A stretch of DNA of 40,179 nt from Gammaproteobacteria bacterium. GTDB taxonomy: Bacteria; Pseudomonadota; Gammaproteobacteria; Magnimaribacterales; D2472. The translations under genes were made by a program, and so were the position numbers. Below the pieces are notes generated by a model. It worked only from the letters and a program-made list of their open reading frames with translations. It did not search any database and was not told where the DNA came from. Location of the stretch: positions 1 through 40,179 of the forward strand of contig VMDH01000003.1 in NCBI GenBank assembly GCA_008080945.1, given 5' to 3'. Shown here piece by piece: positions 32,525 to 40,179 of the stretch. Positions within the stretch are counted from its first letter, which is position 1. Each line of letters starts with the position of its first letter.

Positions 32525-33742
32525 ATGAGCGCAACCCTGATTCTTGGCCTTCAATGGGGCGATGAAGGCAAGGGTAAAATTGTCGATGTTCTGAGCAAAG
32601 ATGCAGATTTAGTATGCAGGTTTCAGGGCGGCCATAATGCCGGTCATACCCTCAAGGTCGACAATGAAAAAAAAGTTTTACATCTCATACCTTCAGGCAT
32701 CCTCCATCCAAGCACGGTGTGCGTCATCGGAAATGGAGTGGTTTTATCGCTCAGCTCGTTACTGACTGAAATAGAAAATCTCGAAAAGAGCGGCATCAAT
32801 TTTAAGGATCGTTTTTTTATTTCTCAAAATTGTTCTTTGATATTGGAAAGTCATATTGCTATTGATGTGGCCAGAGATAAACAAGAGGGCATTGGAACTA
32901 CTGGGAGAGGCATTGGACCAGCCTACGAAGATAAGGTTGCAAGAAGATCTATTAGGCTAGGAGATTTATTTGATGAAGGTACGCTGCCCTCTAAAGTAGA
33001 TAAATTGGTTAGCTATCACAACACTGTTTTACAAGAAATTTATCAAGCTAATCCTGTCGATATCAATGCCGTTATCGAAGAGCTTTTAAATCAAAAAGAT
33101 AAGTTAGAACCTTTTACAACCGATGTAGCAGATCTTTTAAAAAGAGAGCATACGAATGGCAAAAATATCATTTTCGAAGGTGCACAAGGTTCTATGTTAG
33201 ATATTGATCATGGGTCGTATCCTTTTGTTACCTCTTCTTCAACAACATCAGGAGGTGTGGTGGCAGGTTCAGGATTTGGAGCGCAGCACATTTCAAAAAC
33301 GATCGGAATTATTAAGGCATATTGCACCAGAGTTGGATCAGGACCATTTCCAACAGAATTATTTGATGCAGCTGGAGATCATATGGCAACAGTTGGTAAT
33401 GAGTTTGGCTCCACCACCGGCAGACAGAGACGTTGTGGCTGGCTTGATCTTAAAGCCCTTGATCAAATTATTTTTACCAATTCTGTAACTGAGCTGTGTA
33501 TTACTAAATTAGATGTTTTAACTGGTTTAGATACGATCGATGTCTGTGTAGATTATGACGCTGATAAAAAACCCATCTATAAATCTTTTCCAGGATGGAA
33601 AGAAGATATTGAGTCAGCTACTGAGTTTGCAGAACTCCCCAAAGCTGCCCAAGATTATCTTTCTTATATAGAGCAATATCTTGGTATCCCCATAAAGATT
33701 ATCTCTGTTGGTCCAGAGAGAGATAGCACCTTCACAAAATAA
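32525..33742 (+). CDS. purA: Adenylosuccinate synthetase
   Basis: LGLQWGDEGKGKIVDVLS, CRFQGGHNAGHTL, GTTGRGIGPAYEDKVARR, FEGAQGSMLDIDHGSYPFVTSSSTTSGG, TGRQRRCGWLDLKALD. Confidence 0.98.
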   Translation: MSATLILGLQWGDEGKGKIVDVLSKDADLVCRFQGGHNAGHTLKVDNEKKVLHLIPSGILHPSTVCVIGNGVVLSLSSLLTEIENLEKSGINFKDRFFISQNCSLILESHIAIDVARDKQEGIGTTGRGIGPAYEDKVARRSIRLGDLFDEGTLPSKVDKLVSYHNTVLQEIYQANPVDINAVIEELLNQKDKLEPFTTDVADLLKREHTNGKNIIFEGAQGSMLDIDHGSYPFVTSSSTTSGGVVAGSGFGAQHISKTIGIIKAYCTRVGSGPFPTELFDAAGDHMATVGNEFGSTTGRQRRCGWLDLKALDQIIFTNSVTELCITKLDVLTGLDTIDVCVDYDADKKPIYKSFPGWKEDIESATEFAELPKAAQDYLSYIEQYLGIPIKIISVGPERDSTFTK

Positions 33743-33795
33743 TTATTTGCACGCTCATCTTTGGAGGGCTATAGTTTCTAACTGTTTCAGATACT

Positions 33796-36033
33796 TTGGG
33801 GGAGACAATGAAGAAAATCATTTTTTCATTTTTACTGATAGGATTATTTTTTACTGCATTTTTTCTATATTTTGGAGTGACCAAGCAACTCGGAAGCCTT
33901 GAAGGCCCGGGAGTTATTGAAGGCAGCAAAGTACCTGACGCTGTGATTCAGAATCGTACTTCTAAAATAGAAGATGTAAAAGAAAACCTCGATATAGCAA
34001 GCTCCAAACAAATCCTCTTTGGAGACTTGCATGTTCATACTACCTATTCAACCGATGCTTTTATGTGGTCTCTGCCTTATTTGAATGGAACAGGCGCATC
34101 TCCCTTGGCAGATGCATGCGACTATGCAAGATTTTGCTCAGCTCTGGACTTTTGGTCAATCAATGACCATGCCGAGGCAAGCACTCCAAGAAAATGGCTC
34201 GATACCAAAGAGAGCATTAGGCAATGTAATGCGCTCAGCGAAGGCTCAGATGATTTGGTTAGTTTTTTGGGTTACGAGTGGACCCAAGTTTCTCAGGAGC
34301 CTGATCAACATTACGGGCATAAGAACGTTATTTTTCTTGAAACAGATGAGGATGTTGTTCCGCCAAGAGTGGTTGGTTCTACAGGCGCTGCTCCTCTTGT
34401 GATGAGGTTGGGGCTCCCTTGGACACTTTCTACTCTTCCTGCTTTATTAGATTTAGAAAATAGGGATAGGTTTTTTGCGTTTGATAAATTTTTTGAGGAA
34501 ATTAAAGAAACCCCTATATGCGATAGAGATACAGCATCAAGAGATTTGCCTCTTGATTGTGCTGAGCAAGCAGCAGACCCCAACGAGCTGTTTGCCCGTT
34601 TAAAAGAATGGGACGCAAACTATATGGTAATTCCTCATGGCACAACGTGGGGATTTTATACTCCACCAAGTTCAGATTGGAGAAAGCAGCTTGAGACCGC
34701 TCATGATCCTTCTTCACAATTTTTGATTGAAATCTTTTCTGGTCATGGGAATTCTGAAGAGTACAGATCTTGGAATGATGTAGGCATTGCTACCAATGGC
34801 GAGCTTTTTTGCCCAGAGCCAACTGCAGATTTTATTCCAACCTGTCATAAAGCTGGGGAGATTATGGCTGAGCGCTGCAAAGACAGTGGGTTGGATGCAG
34901 AAACTTGTAATGGGCTGGTTGCTCAAGTCAAAGAAAATGCAGTCAATATGGGTGCCGGAGCTTTCCTTGCAGTAAGAGAAACAGAAGCAGATGATTATTT
35001 GAATGCGGGGCAATGTAATGATTGCTTTCTGCCGGCATTCAACTACAGGCCACTTGGAGCAGTGCAATACATTATGGCTATGACAGATTTCTCAGATCCA
35101 GCAAACCCTCAAAGATTTAATTTTGGATTTATTGGTTCAAGTGATAACCATGGAGCGCGACCTGGAACAGGTTTCAAAGATACTAATAGAGCGCATGAGA
35201 CCGAAGCCTCTGGCTTCTCGGACCCCCTCATGGAAAGGCTTTCAAGCTCAAGAAGACCCAAAGGGGAGCTAGAACCATTTTTTGCAGGACTTAATCAAAA
35301 TATTTCTTCCATTATTGATTTGAACTTTGTGGTTGATGCAGAGAGGCAGTCTGCCTACTTCATGACCGGTGGCTTAGTTGCCGTTCATGCAGATTCAAGA
35401 TCAAGAGAGGATATTTGGAATTCTATGGAGACCAAAGAAGTGTATGCAACCTCAGGATCCAGGATCTTACTTTGGTTTGATGCTGAGCATAATCAAGATT
35501 CCTATCATATGGGCTCTGAAATTAAGGCGAATGAATCTCCAGTATTTACAGTTAGAGCTGCTGGTTCTTTCAAGCAAAAACCTGGCTGCCCAGAATACAG
35601 CACTAATGCTCTCAGCCAAGAAAGGCTTGAGGCAATTTGTAATTCTGAATGCTACAACCCTTCCGATGAGAGAAAGATTATCACTCGTATTGAGGTTGTT
35701 AAGATTTTACCGCAGCAGTATCCAGATGAACCAGTAGAAAACCTCATCCTAGACACTTGGAGAACTTTTAATTGCAATAGCACAGAATGCGAGATTTCCT
35801 TTACTGATGAAGAGTATGGTTTGGGTAAAAGAGATGCTATTTATTATGTCAGAGCTATTGAAGAACCCTCGCTAGCTTATTCAGCAGATCCTTTGCAATG
35901 CGAATACGACGAAAACGGAACCTGTATCAAATCAAATATTTGCAGAGAGGGATTAGGCAAAGAGGGCGATTGTTTGGCAATGAACGAAGAAAGAGCTTGG
36001 TCAAGCCCTATCTTTGTCAATCATGGGCGCTAG
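33796..36033 (+). CDS. DUF3604-type PHP-like putative metal-dependent hydrolase, membrane-anchored or secreted
   Basis: N-terminal hydrophobic signal/anchor; metal motifs FGDLHVHTTYSTDAF, SINDHAE, VIPHGTTWG, IGSSDNHGARPGTGFK. Met at 33808 is an alternative start. Confidence 0.9.
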   Translation: MGETMKKIIFSFLLIGLFFTAFFLYFGVTKQLGSLEGPGVIEGSKVPDAVIQNRTSKIEDVKENLDIASSKQILFGDLHVHTTYSTDAFMWSLPYLNGTGASPLADACDYARFCSALDFWSINDHAEASTPRKWLDTKESIRQCNALSEGSDDLVSFLGYEWTQVSQEPDQHYGHKNVIFLETDEDVVPPRVVGSTGAAPLVMRLGLPWTLSTLPALLDLENRDRFFAFDKFFEEIKETPICDRDTASRDLPLDCAEQAADPNELFARLKEWDANYMVIPHGTTWGFYTPPSSDWRKQLETAHDPSSQFLIEIFSGHGNSEEYRSWNDVGIATNGELFCPEPTADFIPTCHKAGEIMAERCKDSGLDAETCNGLVAQVKENAVNMGAGAFLAVRETEADDYLNAGQCNDCFLPAFNYRPLGAVQYIMAMTDFSDPANPQRFNFGFIGSSDNHGARPGTGFKDTNRAHETEASGFSDPLMERLSSSRRPKGELEPFFAGLNQNISSIIDLNFVVDAERQSAYFMTGGLVAVHADSRSREDIWNSMETKEVYATSGSRILLWFDAEHNQDSYHMGSEIKANESPVFTVRAAGSFKQKPGCPEYSTNALSQERLEAICNSECYNPSDERKIITRIEVVKILPQQYPDEPVENLILDTWRTFNCNSTECEISFTDEEYGLGKRDAIYYVRAIEEPSLAYSADPLQCEYDENGTCIKSNICREGLGKEGDCLAMNEERAWSSPIFVNHGR

Positions 36034-36431
36034 GCTTTATCAAGAACTGCGTTAATTAGCTTATACGCATTTGGGCTGGAGAACTTATTTGCAAGCCTAA
36101 TAGCTTCATCGATAACAACCGCTCTATCAAGTTTGCCTAATAGTATTTCGTTCAATCCAAACTGGATGATGGCTTTATCCATGAGGTTAAGATCTTTAGG
36201 GTTTTCTGCTGAGCTTTCTATGGTTTGATTGATGTCTGCGAGATTGGCTAAGAGCGATTCCAATGACTGTTTAAAATAGTTAAAGTCCATTTTGTCAGGC
36301 CTATTTTCTTTAAAAAATTGCTCACAAAGTTCTTCTAAGCTCGTCTCAGAAAAACTTAGCTGATAAACAGCCTGCACCAAACACTCTCTGGTTTTAAGTT
36401 GGACTTTAAATTTTGCGAGATTTTTAGCCAT
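36030..36431 (-). CDS. nusB: Transcription antitermination factor NusB
   Basis: TRECLVQAVYQLSFSE, DKAIIQFGLNEILLGKLDRAVVIDEAIRLANKFSSPNAYKLINAVLDK. Confidence 0.92.
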   Translation of the reverse strand: MAKNLAKFKVQLKTRECLVQAVYQLSFSETSLEELCEQFFKENRPDKMDFNYFKQSLESLLANLADINQTIESSAENPKDLNLMDKAIIQFGLNEILLGKLDRAVVIDEAIRLANKFSSPNAYKLINAVLDKA

Positions 36432-36882
36432 GCAATTGCTTGATGGTATGCAAAAGTGTGAAGGCTAATTCTTTGCCCTTGTTTAATTTTGAGGGATTAG
36501 CCCTTTCTTCAGCTTGCGCTTGAGATTCCGTTGTTAAAATCCCCATGGTGACCGGGGTATCTGAAGCAATATTCAGCTCCATCAGTCCATGGCTAGCAGA
36601 GTTAGCGATTAACTCAAAATGATAGGTATCTCCCCTAATAACAGTCCCAAGAGCCAACACACCATCACAGCTCTTTTGAAGTTTTTTTGATGCCTGAACA
36701 AGTTCCCATGCACCCATTGCCTCCAATGAAACAATGTTAGTGATACCGCAGCTAGCAAAATACTCTTCGGCAGAATTTTTAAGCATAGAGACAATTTCTT
36801 CGTTCCACAAAGTAAATGCAATGCCTATGGTTAGGTTCTCACAATTTTCTAAGATAGGAGTATTTAAAGTATGATCGCTCAT
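36424..36882 (-). CDS. ribH: 6,7-dimethyl-8-ribityllumazine synthase
   Basis: IGIAFTLWNEEIVSML, VLALGTVIRGDTYHFELIANSASHGL, TPVTMGILTTESQAQAEERA, NKGKELAFTLLH. Confidence 0.95.
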   Translation of the reverse strand: MSDHTLNTPILENCENLTIGIAFTLWNEEIVSMLKNSAEEYFASCGITNIVSLEAMGAWELVQASKKLQKSCDGVLALGTVIRGDTYHFELIANSASHGLMELNIASDTPVTMGILTTESQAQAEERANPSKLNKGKELAFTLLHTIKQLHG

Positions 36883-37955
36883 GATTCAAAACCTACAACT
36901 TCAAGATCGTATCCGCCAAGAGAGGAGTATTTAACTGGGGTCGCTAAGAGTCTAATTTTAGTCAGCCCAAGTTCGCTCAAGATTTGTGATCCAATTCCAA
37001 TGGTTTTGGTTTCTGGAGCAACGCTCACTTTGGCGCCAGTTAAGTCATTTAACTGGCTGTCAGTGTCCTGGGGGTTTCCTATCAAAAGCATCACACCGCA
37101 TTCTTCCTGAGTAATTCTGTCTAAACCTTCGTGAAAGTTAATACGCGAACCAAAACCTTCTAAACCAATCAAATCGTGCAATAAATTTTGAACATGCACT
37201 CTCACCAATGGTGCTTCTGTTTTACTTAGATCGCCATGAACGATAGCAATATGCAGTCTGTCAAAGATCGAATCCCTCCATGCTGTTACATGAAAGGTTT
37301 TGCCTCCAATCTCTTTGTTGCCCTCAAATTCTTTGCTAACTGATTTTTCTTTGACGGAACGGTAGTGAATTAAATCCTCTATGGTCCCAATCTTTAAATC
37401 GTGCTTTTGAGCAAAACTTAAGAGCTCATCCCTGCGCGCCATAGTACCGTCTTCGCTCATAATTTCACAAATAACTCCGGCAGGCTCTAATTTAGCTAGT
37501 CTGGCTAAGTCGCATGCTGCTTCGGTATGCCCGGCTCTACTTAAGACTCCACCCGGCGAAGCTCGTAAAGGAAATACATGTCCAGGCTGCACAATATCTT
37601 GGGGCTTGGCATCCTTGGAGGATGCTGTGGCAATAGTATGTGCTCTGTCGGCAGCTGAGATTCCTGTAGTTATTCCTTCCGCTGCTTCAATCGAGACAGT
37701 AAAGGCTGTTCCATTTTTTGTTCTATTGAGATTGGTCATCATCGGCAGATTGAGCGCATCACATTTTTCTGGCGACATTGCTAAACAGATCAAGCCCTTG
37801 CCATGAGAGGCCATGAAATTAATTTGTTGAGAAGTGACGTTCTCTGCAGCACAGATTAAATCTCCCTCGTTTTCTCTGTCTTCATCATCTACAAGCACAA
37901 CCATTTTGCCTGCAGCAATGTCTGCAATCAGAGAGTCTGTTGAATCAAATTTCAT
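36879..37955 (-). CDS. ribB: 3,4-dihydroxy-2-butanone-4-phosphate synthase with degenerate GTP cyclohydrolase II-like C-terminal domain (RibBX-like)
   Basis: VVLVDDEDRENEGDLICAAE, RTKNGTAFTVSIEAAEGITTGISAADRAHTI, PGHVFPLRASPGGVLSRAGHTEAACDLA. The C-terminal RibA-like part lacks the zinc-ligand cysteines. Confidence 0.95.
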   Translation of the reverse strand: MKFDSTDSLIADIAAGKMVVLVDDEDRENEGDLICAAENVTSQQINFMASHGKGLICLAMSPEKCDALNLPMMTNLNRTKNGTAFTVSIEAAEGITTGISAADRAHTIATASSKDAKPQDIVQPGHVFPLRASPGGVLSRAGHTEAACDLARLAKLEPAGVICEIMSEDGTMARRDELLSFAQKHDLKIGTIEDLIHYRSVKEKSVSKEFEGNKEIGGKTFHVTAWRDSIFDRLHIAIVHGDLSKTEAPLVRVHVQNLLHDLIGLEGFGSRINFHEGLDRITQEECGVMLLIGNPQDTDSQLNDLTGAKVSVAPETKTIGIGSQILSELGLTKIRLLATPVKYSSLGGYDLEVVGFES

Positions 37956-37962
37956 GTCGGTT

Positions 37963-39057
37963 TTATGTTTTGTAGGTAGATTTTATATCAGCGCCACACT
38001 TTTCGCTTGAAAGTAATGTAAGGCCATTTAAAAGATTTTCAAAATTCTCTTTAGATTTCATAGGCCTTAGCCCATCCCCAAGCACTTTGGGAGATTGAAA
38101 AACTATTAACTCATCCAATAGATTGTATTTTTGAAAGAGGGTGAATAATCCTTGTCCAGGTTCCACCAACACGCTACTGATATTTCTGTGAAGCAGCTCT
38201 TTGAAAAGGATATTGAAAAAATGTTTGCCAGTTTTTGCGATGATGATGTTCTCAATATTTTGTTTTTTTGGAAAATTTATTTTTTTATTTGAGACAAGAA
38301 GAATTTTTGAGAATCGATTGGTTAAATTCCTTAACTGGACACTGGTAATATTTTTGTTGGTAATAATAATTTTTACAGGTTGAGCTGAGTCAGCAATATT
38401 CTTGTTTATTAAGTGTAAGCTTGGTCTATCTATTCTGAGTGTATTGCCACCAATCAAAACAGCCTTATGCTTTTTTCTAAGACTTTGAACATTAGCTCTG
38501 CTTTTTGGCCCGCTTACTAAAAATTGTTTTTTAGCATTCTTTGGCCCCAAGAAGCCATCCTTAGTAAGCGCAATTTTAAGAGTAACAAAAGGTCTATTTT
38601 GAGTTTGGTTGATTGCAAATATTTTTAATAGGTCCTGGCATTCTTTTCTATACCTTGAAACCTCAATATCAATGCCATTTGCTTTTAATAGTTTTAATCC
38701 TTTGCCAAAAATTTTTGGATTGGGGTCTTTTGCTCCGTATACCACCTTTGCAATGCCATATTGCAAAATGGTGTTCGTACAAGGAGGAGTATTATTAGTT
38801 ATCGAGCAAGGCTCAAGGGTAACAAACATGGTAGAGCCATTAAGAAGCCTTTTGCCTTTGGCAGCTCCATAATTTCTTAGACAACTTCTAACAGCATTGA
38901 CCTCAGCATGATGGCTTCCGTATTTTTTATGCCAACCACGACCAATGACTTTATTTCCTTTGGTAATAATGCAACCAACCATGGGATTGGGTTGAACAGA
39001 GAACTCGCCTTTTTTTGCCAGCTCAATGGCTTCAAGCATGTGAATAGAATTATTCAC
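37963..39057 (-). CDS. ribD: Riboflavin biosynthesis deaminase/reductase
   Basis: [56 protein letters not shown]-terminal reductase with [14 protein letters not shown]. Confidence 0.95.
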   Translation of the reverse strand: MNNSIHMLEAIELAKKGEFSVQPNPMVGCIITKGNKVIGRGWHKKYGSHHAEVNAVRSCLRNYGAAKGKRLLNGSTMFVTLEPCSITNNTPPCTNTILQYGIAKVVYGAKDPNPKIFGKGLKLLKANGIDIEVSRYRKECQDLLKIFAINQTQNRPFVTLKIALTKDGFLGPKNAKKQFLVSGPKSRANVQSLRKKHKAVLIGGNTLRIDRPSLHLINKNIADSAQPVKIIITNKNITSVQLRNLTNRFSKILLVSNKKINFPKKQNIENIIIAKTGKHFFNILFKELLHRNISSVLVEPGQGLFTLFQKYNLLDELIVFQSPKVLGDGLRPMKSKENFENLLNGLTLLSSEKCGADIKSTYKT

Positions 39058-39530
39058 TTCTTACTTTTTTTTGGAGTTTTTTCTGAAGAAAGGGATGAAA
39101 TTTCTTGCGCAAATTCTTTGATGTCTTGAAAGTCTCTATAGACAGAAGCAAATCTAACATAGGCAACTTGATCCACATTTTTTAGGGCGGTCATGACTAC
39201 TTCCCCTATGGTTCTTGAGGGAATTTCTCTCTCACCCATTTGTCTGATGTTATTGATAATTTTACTAAAGAGAGCATCAATATCTTCAGTAGAAAGAGGT
39301 CTCTTTTCTAATGCGCGCTGCATTCCTGCTTTAAGTTTCGAGCCATTAAAGGGCTGTCTTTCGCCATCGCTTTTGATCACTCTTGGAAGTGCCAAGTCGG
39401 CATTTTCAAAGGTAGTAAATCTTCCTTGGCAAGTTTCGCACTCCCTTCTTCTTCTAACTTGAGTGCCATCAGCTACCTGCCTTGAATCAATTACCTTGGT
39501 ATCTTCGGCTTGGCAGAAAGGACAAAACAT
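39054..39530 (-). CDS. nrdR: Transcriptional repressor NrdR
   Basis: [17 protein letters not shown]...[17 protein letters not shown] zinc ribbon, then ATP-cone [28 protein letters not shown]. Confidence 0.98.
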   Translation of the reverse strand: MFCPFCQAEDTKVIDSRQVADGTQVRRRRECETCQGRFTTFENADLALPRVIKSDGERQPFNGSKLKAGMQRALEKRPLSTEDIDALFSKIINNIRQMGEREIPSRTIGEVVMTALKNVDQVAYVRFASVYRDFQDIKEFAQEISSLSSEKTPKKSKK

Positions 39531-40179
39531 TACTTGTATACAGGAAAGTTATGACAAAGCTCAAGCACGGATTGTTTGATGTTTGCTATCACCTGAGCAT
39601 CTTCATGGTTGTTAACAATTTCTGTGATCCAATTTGCAAGTGTACGGATTTCATCATCTGCAAATCCCCTGGTAGTTACAGCTGGGGTACCTAATCTTAT
39701 CCCTGAAGTGACAAAGGGAGATTGAGGATCGTTTGGAACCGCATTTTTATTTGCAGTAATGTTTGCATCGCCGAGAGCTTTTTCGATGTCTTTACCCGTT
39801 AAATTCTTAGAGCGTAAATCCATTAAGACAATATGGTTATCCGTTTTTCCAGTCACTACGTCGATACCAGAGTCTATGAGACAGTTACACAGCAACTTGG
39901 CATTATCAATTACTTTTTGAGAATACTCTTTAAAAGAAGGCTCAAGAGCTTCCTTAAAGCATACTGCCTTCGCAGCAATCACATGCATCAGAGGGCCTCC
40001 TTGAGAGCCAGGAAATACCGCTGAATTTAATTTCTTTTCAAGTTCAGGATTTGCTTTCGCTAAAATGATCCCTGATCTGGGACCTCGCAAGGTTTTGTGA
40101 GTGGTCGAGGTAACCACATCTGCGTATGGAACCGGAGAAGGGTAAAGACCTGCAGCAACAAGGCCCGATACATGAGCCA
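39530..40179 (-). CDS. glyA: Serine hydroxymethyltransferase, N-terminus cut off by the window edge
   Basis: [24 protein letters not shown]-Lys motif, [24 protein letters not shown]; frame stays open to 40179 ([20 protein letters not shown]). Confidence 0.97.
   Translation of the reverse strand, partial: AHVSGLVAAGLYPSPVPYADVVTSTTHKTLRGPRSGIILAKANPELEKKLNSAVFPGSQGGPLMHVIAAKAVCFKEALEPSFKEYSQKVIDNAKLLCNCLIDSGIDVVTGKTDNHIVLMDLRSKNLTGKDIEKALGDANITANKNAVPNDPQSPFVTSGIRLGTPAVTTRGFADDEIRTLANWITEIVNNHEDAQVIANIKQSVLELCHNFPVYK

Noticed and set aside
33204-33488. 94-aa + strand ORF
   Set aside because: Lies entirely inside purA in another frame; no domain-like composition.
34714-35067. 117-aa minus-strand ORF and the 34085-34402 and 35378-35737 plus-strand ORFs
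   Set aside because: All lie within the well-supported DUF3604 gene in alternative frames.

Overview
This is a compact, AT-rich bacterial chromosome segment. Gene content (E. coli-type gltB/gltD, mrcA, slmA, hflKC-purA, nrdR-rib-nusB) points to a streamlined marine-type gammaproteobacterium, possibly SAR86-like; that assignment is inference. I identify a 3'-partial tRNA-Ala(TGC) and 38 protein-coding genes covering almost all of the sequence. I see no mobile element, CRISPR array or rRNA. Most genes are housekeeping: aroK/aroB, gltB/gltD, hemE, mrcA, slmA, phosphomannomutase, ilvE, waaA, PII, miaA, hflK/hflC, purA, nusB, ribH, ribB(X), ribD, nrdR, glyA. Accessory content: a cobST-like AAA+/vWA pair, a ferritin-like/beta-helix/diheme-cytochrome operon, a GT4-MTase-toroid-MTase cassette and a DUF3604 PHP-like protein. 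The strongest leads are: (1) GltD has an extra ~95-aa N-terminus that resembles the DNA-binding N-terminus of tyrosine recombinases. (2) A 17-bp palindrome lies in the very short divergent gltD/gltB interval. (3) The diiron/beta-helix/cytochrome operon has an operator-like palindrome placed just after a good -10 box. (4) The CobS/CobT-like pair has no chelatase or cobalamin genes nearby. All assignments are by eye from translated sequence; no searches were run.
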